Positions 10,501 through 17,755 of a stretch of 64,000 nt of DNA are shown piece after piece. The stretch spans positions 186,001-250,000 of the forward strand of contig NZ_SDPU01000001.1 in the NCBI RefSeq assembly GCF_004168035.1, written 5' to 3'. The notes beneath the pieces were generated by a model that worked only from the letters and a program-made list of their open reading frames with translations, searched no databases and was not told the DNA's origin. Each line of letters starts with the position of its first letter. The first letter of the stretch is position 1. Source of the stretch: Nocardioides iriomotensis. GTDB lineage: Bacteria; Actinomycetota; Actinomycetes; Propionibacteriales; Nocardioidaceae. Both the position numbers and the translations under genes were made by a program.

Positions 10501-13227
10501 CGGGATGTTGCCGCCGCCGGGCGTGCCACCGGCGCCGTAGTTCTCGTCCCACGACTTGTCGATCGCGGCCTTGTACTCGTAGGAGCCCGCGGGCAGGTTG
10601 ACGGTCTGCCGCCACACGGGGTCGCCGGACGTCAGCACCATCTGGGCCTGGTCGCAGTCGGGCTGCCAGTCGCCGGGGCAGCCGATCTCGGAGTTGTGCG
10701 AACCGGGCATGGACACGGCGCCCGGCTGGGTGACCGGCCCGCCGCCGTCGCCGGTGTCACCGCCGCCCGGGGCGGGGTCGCCGACGGTCGCGTAGGTGGC
10801 GGTCGCGGAGAGGTTGCCGCTGCTGTCCTTCAGCACGGCGCGGTACTCGACCAGAGTGCCCTTGGGGAGGCCGGACACGTCCTGGAAGACGCGGTACGGC
10901 GCGTTGTCGTCGGTGCCGAGGGTGGTCCACGACCCCGCACCGGCGAGGCGGTACGCGAGCGTGACCTGGTTGAAGCCGCCCTCCGGGACCGCGACGCCGA
11001 CCTCCTGGTCGCCGCCGACGGTGCCGCCGGCCGACGGGGTGCGGAAGTACGCCGCCGGCGCCTCGTCGCGCTCGGCGATCGTGCCGTTGGCGCGGAGCAC
11101 GACGGCCGACAGCGCGGGGACGGTCACCTCGAGCCGGCGCTCGGCGTCGGAGCGCGCGGTCTGCTTCGAGGCCGGCCACACCGGCGTGAACGTGCCCTGC
11201 TTCATCAGGGTCTCGAAGGCCGCGGTGTGCGCTCTGGTGTCGTTGTTGACGGCGACGACGTACTCGCGCCGCTCGGTGCGGTCGACCCGGGAGAACGCGT
11301 AGACGCCGCGCTTGTCGCTGGCGTAGCGGTGCAGCTGGGCGCCGTCCGCGAGTGCCGGGTAGCGCTTGCGCAGGGCGGCGAGGTCGCGGATCTCCTTGTA
11401 CAGCGGGTGGTTCGTGTCGTAGCTGTCGGTCGCGGTCGTCTTCTCCGTGCCGACCAGCACGTCGTCGTTGTAGTCGGCGACCTGGCTGGCGAACATGTCC
11501 TGCCGCGCGTCCTTGTCGCCGCCGTTGCCGGTGAAGCCCTGCTCGTCGCCGTAGTAGACGACCGGCTGGCCGCGGGTGAGGTACATCAGCGCGTGCGCGA
11601 GCTCGTCGCGGGCGAGCAGCTCGTCGGCGCCGTACCCCTCCTGCCGGAGGAAGTGCCCGACCCGGCCCATGTCGTGGTTGCCGAGGAACGTCGGCGACGC
11701 GTAGGCGTTGGAGTCGGTGTCCGTGTAGTGGTCGTCGCCGGCGTAGAAGTCGCGCAGGCTCGTCGTCGGACGGCCCTTGGCGAACCCGACGCCCGCCTGC
11801 TGGAAGCCGAAGTCGAGGGTGGCGTCGAGGCGGCCCTCGGTCGTGAAGCGGGACATGGCGCTCGGGTCGGCGTCGTAGACCTCGCCGAAGGCGAAGAAGT
11901 CGTCGTTGCCGATCCGCCTGGCCTCGTCGCGCACGGCCGGCGCGAACTGCTGCCAGAACTCCAGGTTGACGTGCTTGACGGTGTCGATGCGGAAGCCGTC
12001 GATGCCGAAGTCGACCCAGGTCTTGTAGATGTCGGTCATCCCGTCGACGACCGTCGGGTGCTCGGTGAAGAGGTCGTCGAGGCCGACGAAGTCGCCGTAC
12101 GTCGAGGACTCGCCGGCGAAGGTCGAGTCGCCGCGGTTGTGGTACAGCGTGGGGTCGTTGAGCCAGGCCGGGGTCTTGATGGTCCGGTCGGCCTCGGTGC
12201 GGAACGTCGGCGTGTACGGGAACGACGTCGCCGGGTCGAGCTCGGGGAAGGTGGCCCCGCCGGCGTAGTCGGCGTCGTCGAAGGCCTGGCCGTTCGCGTC
12301 GCGGTAGGGGCGGGTCTCCTTGCTGACGTAGGAGTACTGCTTCTCCCCGTAGTCGAGGACGTCGGCGGTGTGGTTGGTGATGATGTCGAAGAAGACCTTG
12401 ATGCCGCGCGCGTGTGCGGCGTCGACGAGCTGCTCCAGCTCGGCGTTGGTGGCGAAGTGCGGGTCGATCCTGGTGAAGTCGGTGACCCAGTAGCCGTGGT
12501 AGCCGGCCGAGGCGTCGGTGCCGCTGCCCTGCACGGGGCGGTTCTGGAACGACGGGGTCAGCCAGATCGCCGTGGTGCCGAGGCCCTGGACGTAGTCGAG
12601 CCTCTTCATCAGCCCGGCGACGTCGCCGCCGTGGAAGAAGCCCTTGTCGGTCGGGTCGAAGCCGTGCTCCAGCCGCGTGCCGGTGATGCCGCCGCGGTCG
12701 TTGCTCGGGTCGCCGTTGGCGAACCGGTCGGCCATGACGAAGTAGAAGTTCTCCCGGGTCAGCGGGGTGCGCAGCGAGTCGGCCGCGCGAGCCCGGTCGG
12801 CGGGAGTGACTTCGTCGGTCGGCAGCGTGGCCGGGGCGACCGCGACGCGGTGGCTCTGCTCGTCGTAGGAGAAGCGCAGCGTGACCGGGTGCTCGAGGTG
12901 CAGCGGGATGTTCGCCGAGCCGTCGGCGCCGCCGCCGTGGCTCTCGTCCCAGGTGCCGTCGACCGCGACCTTGTACTCCCAGGTGCCGGCCGGCACCTCG
13001 AAGTCACCGCTCCAGGTGCCGTCACCGGCCGGTGCGAGGCGGGTGGCCTCGCAGGGCGGCGCCCAGTCGCCCGCGCAGCCGAGCTCGGACTGGAGGCTCC
13101 CGACCAGCGTCACCGTGCCGGCGGGGTCGGTGTGGTCGGCGGCAGCCGGCGGAGCTCCGCCCACCGTGACGACGAGCGGGGCCGCGAGTGCGGCGAGAGC
13201 GGTGACGAGGACGGCGGGACGTCGCAC
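7501..13227 (-). CDS. Secreted bifunctional alpha-amylase/type I pullulanase
   Basis: 1908 residues from GTG 13225-13227, preceded by GAAGAGG; a longer reading to 13290 lacks this. Domain order: signal peptide (~1-31, ending PPAAA), a pullulanase X25-type starch-binding module (~35-130, CAGDWAPPC), and a GH13 amylase with DIITNH (Asp281), FRIDTVKH (nucleophile Asp415), FGEVYD (Glu449) and GNHD (517-519). Then come an Ig-like linker, two more X25 modules (~835-930 and ~935-1035, each CPGDW...WDENYGAGG), a CBM48-like region, and a pullulanase GH13 with FNWGYDP (~1392), FRFDLMGHH (Asp1511), YGEGWNFG (Glu1548) and DAHDN. Both catalytic sets look intact, so it should cut alpha-1,4 and alpha-1,6 bonds of extracellular starch or glycogen. 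It stands alone, with a repeat-containing promoter upstream. Confidence 0.95.
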   Translation of the reverse strand: MRRPAVLVTALAALAAPLVVTVGGAPPAAADHTDPAGTVTLVGSLQSELGCAGDWAPPCEATRLAPAGDGTWSGDFEVPAGTWEYKVAVDGTWDESHGGGADGSANIPLHLEHPVTLRFSYDEQSHRVAVAPATLPTDEVTPADRARAADSLRTPLTRENFYFVMADRFANGDPSNDRGGITGTRLEHGFDPTDKGFFHGGDVAGLMKRLDYVQGLGTTAIWLTPSFQNRPVQGSGTDASAGYHGYWVTDFTRIDPHFATNAELEQLVDAAHARGIKVFFDIITNHTADVLDYGEKQYSYVSKETRPYRDANGQAFDDADYAGGATFPELDPATSFPYTPTFRTEADRTIKTPAWLNDPTLYHNRGDSTFAGESSTYGDFVGLDDLFTEHPTVVDGMTDIYKTWVDFGIDGFRIDTVKHVNLEFWQQFAPAVRDEARRIGNDDFFAFGEVYDADPSAMSRFTTEGRLDATLDFGFQQAGVGFAKGRPTTSLRDFYAGDDHYTDTDSNAYASPTFLGNHDMGRVGHFLRQEGYGADELLARDELAHALMYLTRGQPVVYYGDEQGFTGNGGDKDARQDMFASQVADYNDDVLVGTEKTTATDSYDTNHPLYKEIRDLAALRKRYPALADGAQLHRYASDKRGVYAFSRVDRTERREYVVAVNNDTRAHTAAFETLMKQGTFTPVWPASKQTARSDAERRLEVTVPALSAVVLRANGTIAERDEAPAAYFRTPSAGGTVGGDQEVGVAVPEGGFNQVTLAYRLAGAGSWTTLGTDDNAPYRVFQDVSGLPKGTLVEYRAVLKDSSGNLSATATYATVGDPAPGGGDTGDGGGPVTQPGAVSMPGSHNSEIGCPGDWQPDCDQAQMVLTSGDPVWRQTVNLPAGSYEYKAAIDKSWDENYGAGGTPGGGNIPLDLAAARDVTFFYDHGSHYVTTDAEGPIVTAAGSFQDELGCPGDWSPGCMAAWLKDPDGDGTFTHRTTGIPAGSYEVKAAHGLSWDENYGAGGARDGGNIGFTVPSDGTAVVFSYDLATHVLTVTTRAAGATPDLTKAKAQWLRDDLVAWDVPTPKPGSRHRLYSSPDGTLEVDAEAVTGGTSVPLTYDPAGLPADVLADFPHLAGYEAFRLSRDAVRRAGELLRGQLAVASYDDLGGLTDATGVQVPGVLDDLYGDAAAGRTLGASWSKGRPSLAVWAPTAQRVDLLLERPGVAERRVPMRRGDDGSWTVTGEPSWTGARYTYEVRVFAPTTGKVETNRVTDPYSVALTTNSTRSVLADLDDPALTPAGWSQVQAPTIARPVDRSVYELHVRDFSIGDATVPAAERGTFAAFTHRDSAGMRHLRELAGAGLNTVHLLPVFDIATIEERRSAQKTPACDLPSFAPDSDKQQACVDAVRGEDGFNWGYDPYHYTTPEGSYATDPEGAGRTKELRSMVAALNRAGLQVVMDVVYNHTAQSGQGARSVLDRIVPGYYHRLDATGGVEHSTCCENTATEHRMMEKLMIDSVLTWAREYKVNGFRFDLMGHHTRDNMVRLRRALDRLTLERDGVDGRGIYLYGEGWNFGEVADDARFEQARQGNLGGTGIGTFSDRLRDAVRGGGPFDDNPRVQGFASGLFTDPNGDAVNGTAAEQRTELLHAEDLVKLGLAGNLADFTFTSSQTGEPVAGKDVDYDGHPAGYAVQPDETITYVDAHDNETIFDTLTMKLPTATSMDDRVRMNTVALATTAFSQGVSFWHAGADILRSKSLDRNSYDSGDWFNRVDWTRRESTFGSGLPLEGDNGSKWTFMRPLLADPALRPTAAAMDAAHAAALDLLRIRSSSRLFRLGDAAAIQQKVSFPAADPGVVAMLLDDTQGTAVDPARDGVLVVFNASPDATTVADVGAGWRLHGVQQRGADAVVRQSEVAGDEVTVPGRTVAVFVR

Positions 13228-13268
13228 GAGGGCCTCTTCCAGAGCCGAGGTGGAGAGTGACGAGCGAC

Positions 13269-13310
13269 ACCGTAGGGAATCCCGCAACAACGGGACAAGA
13301 CCTGCAACAA
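13269..13310 (-). promoter_or_regulatory. Promoter and paired operator-like repeats for the amylase-pullulanase gene
   Basis: Reading leftwards, TTGTCC (13293-13298), an 18-base spacer and TACGGT (13269-13274) form a plausible promoter 42 bases before the GTG. Two direct repeats of TTGTTGC(A/G)GG (13301-13310 and 13281-13290, 9 of 10 bases equal) are exactly 20 bp apart, two helical turns. One lies upstream of the -35 and one between -35 and -10. TTGCAG-type half sites are used by LacI-family maltose regulators (MalR) in Streptomyces. Control by such a repressor is an inference. Confidence 0.5.
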
Positions 13311-13407
13311 ATTACGTGGTCCGCACGCCTGGCGCGGTCGTTCGTTGCAGCGACCTGGGGACCTTCGGGCCTGGTCGGCGCCGTCGCCCGTGCGGCACGG
13401 TGGGACC

Positions 13408-14043
13408 GTGCACAGGAGTCGCGCGCTGGTCGCCGCGGTCGTCACGGTGCTGCTCGCACCGGTCCCGGCGGTGTGGGCCGACGACTTCGAGGGCACCGCA
13501 GGCGCCGACGAGATCGTCGGCACCGCGCGCGGCGACACGGTGCTCGCCCGGGCCGGGGACGACGTGGTCCGCACGCGCGCCGGGAAGGACTTCGTGTCCG
13601 GCGGCGGTGGGAACGACCGGGTCGTGGCCGGTGCCGGCAAGGACATGGCGTACGGCGGCGCAGGCGACGACGTGCTCCGTGGCGGCCGGGACGCCGACGC
13701 GCTGACCGACTGGGTGCCGACCTCGTTCGACAGCACCGGCCCCGCGGACGACGACCTGCTCGTCGGCGGAGCCGGAGCCGACCTCGTCGGCATCACGCGT
13801 GGCGTCGACACCGTGCGCGCGGGCGCCGGCAACGACCTGGTCAAGCTGGCCGCCGACGGCGTGGCCGACAGCGTGCTGTGCGGGCCCGGACGCGACCGGG
13901 TGCTCTACTACGGCCTCGCCGTCGACCCGCTGGACGTCCTGGTCGGCTGCGAGCGGGTGCGCTCCGTCACGCCGGGAGTGCCGACCGCTCAGCGGGCCCG
14001 CTGGACCCGTCCCTCGTCCCACACCGGGCCGTCGGACTCGTAG
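13408..14043 (+). CDS. Small secreted RTX-like calcium-binding protein (paralogue)
   Basis: About 211 residues if the GTG at 13408 is used, chosen because a signal peptide follows at once (SRALVAAVVTVLLAPVPAVWA). An ATG at 13345 and a GTG at 13390 are alternatives. The body has RTX-type repeats: GTAGADEIVG, GGGGNDRVVAGAGKDMAYGGAGDDVLRGG, GGAGADLVG, GAGNDLV. The C-terminal CGPGRDRVLYY...VLVGCERVR matches the pattern of the RTX protein at 6068-6556, so the two are paralogues. The last ~18 codons overlap the 3' end of the convergent ABC-F gene. The role is unknown; Sec export and calcium-dependent folding are predicted. Confidence 0.72.
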   Translation: MHRSRALVAAVVTVLLAPVPAVWADDFEGTAGADEIVGTARGDTVLARAGDDVVRTRAGKDFVSGGGGNDRVVAGAGKDMAYGGAGDDVLRGGRDADALTDWVPTSFDSTGPADDDLLVGGAGADLVGITRGVDTVRAGAGNDLVKLAADGVADSVLCGPGRDRVLYYGLAVDPLDVLVGCERVRSVTPGVPTAQRARWTRPSSHTGPSDS

Positions 14044-15671
14044 ACCGAGCCGTCGGCGCCGTAGACGAGGAACCGGTCGAACCCACGCGCGAACCAGCGG
14101 TCGTGGGTGACCGCCAGGACCGTGCCCTCGAAGGCCTCGAGCCCCTCCTCCAGCGCCTCGGCGGACTCGACGTCGAGGTTGTCGGTCGGCTCGTCGAGCA
14201 GCAGCAGGGTGGCGCCGCTGAGCTCGAGCAGCAGGATCTGGAACCGCGCCTGCTGGCCGCCGGACAGCGACTCGAACCGTTGCTCGGCCGCGTGCGCGAG
14301 CTCGTAGCGGTCCAGCGCCCGCGAGGCCTGCTCGCGCGGCATGCCGTCCCGGTGGTCGTCGCCGCGGTGCAGGATCTCTAGCAGCGTGCGGCCGACCAGC
14401 TCGGGGTGCTCGTGGGTCTGCACGAACCAGCCCGGGCGCACGCGCGCGCCGAGCCGGGCCTTGCCGGCGTGGTCGACGCGCTTGACCGGGACGTCCCCCA
14501 CCGGCCGGTGCTCGACGTCGGGGTCGGAGCCACCGGCGGCCAGCAGCCGCAGGAAGTGCGACTTGCCGGACCCGTTGGAGCCGAGCACCGCCACACGCTC
14601 GCCGTACCAGACCTCGAGGTCGAACGGCTTCATCAGCCCGGTCAGCTCGAGCCGCTCGCAGACCACGGCGCGCTTGCCGGTGCGGCCGCCCTTGAGCCGC
14701 ATCTTCACCTGCTGCTCCCGCGGCTGTGCGGTGGGCGGGCCGGCCTCCTCGAACTTCCGGAGCCGCGTCTGCGCGGCCTGGTAGCGCGAGGCCATGTCGG
14801 AGTTGTAGGCCGCCTTCTGCTTGTACATCAGCATCTGCGCGCGCAGCTTGGCGTGCTCCTCGTCCCAGCGGCGGCGGAGCTCCTCGAAGCGCTCGAAGCG
14901 GGCCCGCCGGGCCTCGTGGTAAGACGCGAACCCGCCCGGGTGCGTCCAGACCGTGTTGCCGGCGGCCCCGAGCTCGACGGTGACGACGCGGGTCGCGGTG
15001 TTGTTCAGCAGCTCGCGGTCGTGGCTGACGTAGAGGATCGTCTTCGGCGACTCGTTGATCCGGTCCTCGAGCCAGGTCTTGCCGGGCACGTCGAGGAAGT
15101 TGTCGGGCTCGTCGAGCAGGAGCACCTCGTCGGGCCCGCGCAGCAGGAACTCCAGCACGAGCCGCTTCTGCTCGCCGCCGGACAGCGTGGTGAGCTCGCG
15201 GTACTTCGCCCGGTCGTAGGGCACGCCCAGCGCCGCCGTCGTGCAGACGTCCCAGACCACCTCGATGTCGTAGCCGCCCGCGTCGGCCCACTCGGCGAGC
15301 GCGGCGGCGTACCGCATCTGGGTCTTCTCGTCGTCGGTCTCCATCAGCGCGAGCTCGCAGGCGTCGACAGCCTCGGCGGCCTCACGCACCCGCGGCGGCG
15401 ACACAGACAGCAGCAGGTCGGCCACCGTCCTGCCCTCGTTGCCGTGCGTGACCATCTGCCGCATCACGCCGAGCCCGCCGGACCGCGTCACCGCGCCGGC
15501 GTGCGGCGCCAGCTCGCCGGTGACGATGCGCAGCAGGGTCGTCTTGCCGGCCCCGTTGGCCCCGACCAGGGCCACCTTGGCCCCCTCGCCGACGCGGAAG
15601 GACACGTCGTCGAGCAGCACCCGCCCGTCGGGCAGCTCGAAGCGCACCCCGGCGACGTCCACGTGTCCCAC
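13989..15671 (-). CDS. ABC-F family ATP-binding protein
   Basis: 560 residues from GTG 15669-15671 (VGHVDVAGVRFELPDGR); a frame open to 15740 adds a poor-looking leader. Two ABC domains without membrane segments. Domain 1 has GANGAGKTT (37-45), LSGGEQKR and LLLDEPDNFLD. Domain 2 has GSNGSGKS, LSGGQQARF and LLLDEPTDNLD with THDRWFARGFDRFLV. The domains are joined by a charged linker (RRARFERFEELRRRWDEEHAKLR) like the ribosome-probing linker of ABC-F factors. Such proteins act on the ribosome in translation control or antibiotic protection; which applies here is unknown. Walker B of domain 1 is followed by DNFLD instead of the usual TNHLD. Confidence 0.92.
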   Translation of the reverse strand: MGHVDVAGVRFELPDGRVLLDDVSFRVGEGAKVALVGANGAGKTTLLRIVTGELAPHAGAVTRSGGLGVMRQMVTHGNEGRTVADLLLSVSPPRVREAAEAVDACELALMETDDEKTQMRYAAALAEWADAGGYDIEVVWDVCTTAALGVPYDRAKYRELTTLSGGEQKRLVLEFLLRGPDEVLLLDEPDNFLDVPGKTWLEDRINESPKTILYVSHDRELLNNTATRVVTVELGAAGNTVWTHPGGFASYHEARRARFERFEELRRRWDEEHAKLRAQMLMYKQKAAYNSDMASRYQAAQTRLRKFEEAGPPTAQPREQQVKMRLKGGRTGKRAVVCERLELTGLMKPFDLEVWYGERVAVLGSNGSGKSHFLRLLAAGGSDPDVEHRPVGDVPVKRVDHAGKARLGARVRPGWFVQTHEHPELVGRTLLEILHRGDDHRDGMPREQASRALDRYELAHAAEQRFESLSGGQQARFQILLLELSGATLLLLDEPTDNLDVESAEALEEGLEAFEGTVLAVTHDRWFARGFDRFLVYGADGSVYESDGPVWDEGRVQRAR

Positions 15672-15813
15672 GCCCGAAAGTGTCGCCGACACGACCGCTC
15701 GTCGCACCCCGATTACCGCCCGCCGCCTGACCGCGGCCACGATGCGAGACCGCCGTCCGCCAGTCGGTAACGTGCCGGACGTTCATGCTCTCGGGGACCG
15801 ATGGAGGTCAGCC

Positions 15814-17079
15814 ATGTCCAGCCAGACCCAAGCTCAGCAGCAGGAGACCAGGACTCCTCGCTGGCGGTTGATCGGACCGGGTCTGGTGGTGGCCGCCACG
15901 GGCGTCGGCGCGGCGGACCTCGTCGCGACCCTCGTCGCCGGCTCGACCTACGGCTACGCGCTGCTGTGGTGCGCCGTCCTCGGCTGCGTCATGAAGATCG
16001 TGCTCGTCGAGGGCGCCGGCCGCTACAGCCTCGCCAGCGGCCGCACGATCTTCGAGGGCTGGCGCAGCCTCGGCCGCTGGACGACCTGGTACTTCGGGCC
16101 GTACGTCGTGATCTGGGGCTTCGTGTACGGCGCCGCCGCGATGGCCGGCACCGGCCTGGCGCTCTACGCGCTGATGCCGTTCCTCGGCGTGAAGGCGTGG
16201 GGCATCATCTCCGGCCTCGTCGGGCTCGCACTCGTGTGGAGCGGGCGCTACGGGCTGTTCGAGAAGGTGCTCAGCCTGATGGTGCTGCTGATGTTCGTCT
16301 CGATGGTCGGCGCCGCACTGCTCACGCTCCCCAACCTGCCCGACCTGCTCGCCGGCCTGGTGCCGGTCGTGCCCGACGGCGGCGTGCTCTACGTGCTCAG
16401 CCTCGCCGGCGGCGTCGGCGGCACGATCACGCTGGCGGCGTACGGCTACTGGCTGCGCGAGAAGGGCTGGGACACCCCGCCGTTCATGCGCGTCATGCGG
16501 ATCGACAACACCGTCGCCTACGCCGTCACCGGCCTGTTCGTCGTCGCCACCCTAATCGTCGGCGCCGAGCTGCTCTACTCCGCGAACATCGCGGTCGCCA
16601 CCGGCGACGACGGGATGCTCGACCTCGCCAACGTGCTCGAGAACCGCTACGGCGGCTTCGCCGGCACCGTGTTCCTGATCGGCTTCTGGGCCGCCGCGAT
16701 GTCGTCGCTCGTGGGTGTGTGGCACGGCGTGAGCCTGATGTTCGCCGACTTCATGGCGCACGTGACGGGCAAGGACGCGGACCACGCGGACGCGCAGGCC
16801 GGCGGCAAGTGGTACCGCGCCTACATCCTCTGGCTCACGCTGCCGCCGATCGCGCTGATCTTCGCCGGCGAGCCGGTCTACCTGATCCTCGCCTACGGCG
16901 TGCTCGGCGCGCTGTTCATGCCGTTCCTCGCCGTGACCCTGTTGTGGCTGCTCAACACCGACCGCACGCCCCAGGAGTGGCGCAACAAGCTGTTCAGCAA
17001 CATCGCGCTGCTCGTCGTCGCCCTCGCCTTCGTCGCCCTCGCGATCAACCAGGTGTACACCGCCCTCACCGGCGTCTGA
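15814..17079 (+). CDS. Nramp-related membrane transporter lacking the canonical metal motif
   Basis: 421 residues from ATG, with GGAGG 7 bases upstream. About 11 hydrophobic segments fit the Nramp (SLC11) fold: GPGLVVAATGVGAADLVATLVAGSTYGYALLW (two halves of TM1) matches the Nramp TM1 pattern closely. However, the metal-binding DPGN is replaced by GAAD (residues 32-35). The TM6 MPH-type motif is also absent; the equivalent stretch reads TITLAAYGYW. It therefore belongs to a divergent Nramp subgroup whose substrate may not be Mn or Fe. It is a single gene, divergent from the ABC-F gene, and followed by a very strong hairpin. Confidence 0.85.
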   Translation: MSSQTQAQQQETRTPRWRLIGPGLVVAATGVGAADLVATLVAGSTYGYALLWCAVLGCVMKIVLVEGAGRYSLASGRTIFEGWRSLGRWTTWYFGPYVVIWGFVYGAAAMAGTGLALYALMPFLGVKAWGIISGLVGLALVWSGRYGLFEKVLSLMVLLMFVSMVGAALLTLPNLPDLLAGLVPVVPDGGVLYVLSLAGGVGGTITLAAYGYWLREKGWDTPPFMRVMRIDNTVAYAVTGLFVVATLIVGAELLYSANIAVATGDDGMLDLANVLENRYGGFAGTVFLIGFWAAAMSSLVGVWHGVSLMFADFMAHVTGKDADHADAQAGGKWYRAYILWLTLPPIALIFAGEPVYLILAYGVLGALFMPFLAVTLLWLLNTDRTPQEWRNKLFSNIALLVVALAFVALAINQVYTALTGV

Positions 17080-17081
17080 CG

Positions 17082-17144
17082 GCGCGAGAGGCCACTTTCC
17101 CACCAACACTCCGGGCGTGTCGGTGGGAAGGTGGCCTCTCGCGC
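17082..17144 (+). terminator. 28-bp stem-loop after the Nramp-like gene
   Basis: Left arm 17082-17109 and right arm 17117-17144 pair at 26 Watson-Crick positions, with one G-T wobble and one A-C mismatch; the loop is 7 bases. It begins 3 bases after the stop codon and ends 19 bases before the NYN gene. Strong enough to terminate without a T tract. Confidence 0.8.
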
Positions 17145-17163
17145 GCGGGCGTAGGGTCCGGAC

Positions 17164-17736
17164 ATGGCCGATGATGGGCGGGCAGCCCGGACGACGTACC
17201 TGCTGGTCGACGGCGAGAACATCGACGCGACCCTCGGCGCCTCGATCCTCGGTCGCCGGCCGCGCCCGGAGGAGCGCCCTCGCTGGGACCGCCTGCTCGA
17301 CTTCGCCCGCGACCGCTGGCGGCAGGAACCGGTCGGGCTGTTCTTCCTCGCCGCGAACGCCGAACTCCCGATGAGCTTCGTGCAGGCGCTGCTGTCGATC
17401 GGCTACCGGCCGGTCCCGCTCTCGGGGGCGCCCGGCGACAAGGTCGTCGACATCGCGATCCAGCGGACGATGCAGGCGCTCCGCGAGCGTGCCGGTGACG
17501 TGATGCTGGTCAGCAACGACGGAGACTTCGTCGAGGACCTCGCCGCGCTCATGGACCACCGGCGCCGCGTGGCGGTGGTCGGCTTCACCGAGTTCCGCAA
17601 CAGCGGCTTCGGCCCGCTCGCGGAGGACGGCCTGGAGCTGCTCGACCTGGAGTACGACGCGCAGGCGTTCACCACCCCACTTCCGCGCGTGCGGATCATC
17701 CCCATCGAGGAGTTCGACCCGCTCGACTTCCTCTGA
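17164..17736 (+). CDS. NYN domain protein (predicted RNase)
   Basis: 190 residues. A single NYN (PIN-like, LabA/DUF88) domain with the acidic metal-binding residues in order: LLVDGENID near the N terminus, the lysine and aspartate pair in PGDKVVDIAIQ, and VMLVSNDGDFVEDLAAL. NYN proteins are predicted Mg-dependent ribonucleases. The C-terminal ~25 residues (PRVRIIPIEEFDPLDFL) form a short tail. It is isolated between a strong terminator and the convergent ppdK. Target RNA unknown. Confidence 0.85.
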   Translation: MADDGRAARTTYLLVDGENIDATLGASILGRRPRPEERPRWDRLLDFARDRWRQEPVGLFFLAANAELPMSFVQALLSIGYRPVPLSGAPGDKVVDIAIQRTMQALRERAGDVMLVSNDGDFVEDLAALMDHRRRVAVVGFTEFRNSGFGPLAEDGLELLDLEYDAQAFTTPLPRVRIIPIEEFDPLDFL

Positions 17737-17755
17737 GCCGCTCCGCCGTCGACCG

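Noticed and set aside
9892-13260. 1122-codon open frame opposite the amylase-pullulanase
   Set aside because: Long antisense frames are expected in ~72 % GC DNA; the translation is Val/Arg/Gly-rich with no motifs, while the other strand encodes two intact GH13 enzymes.
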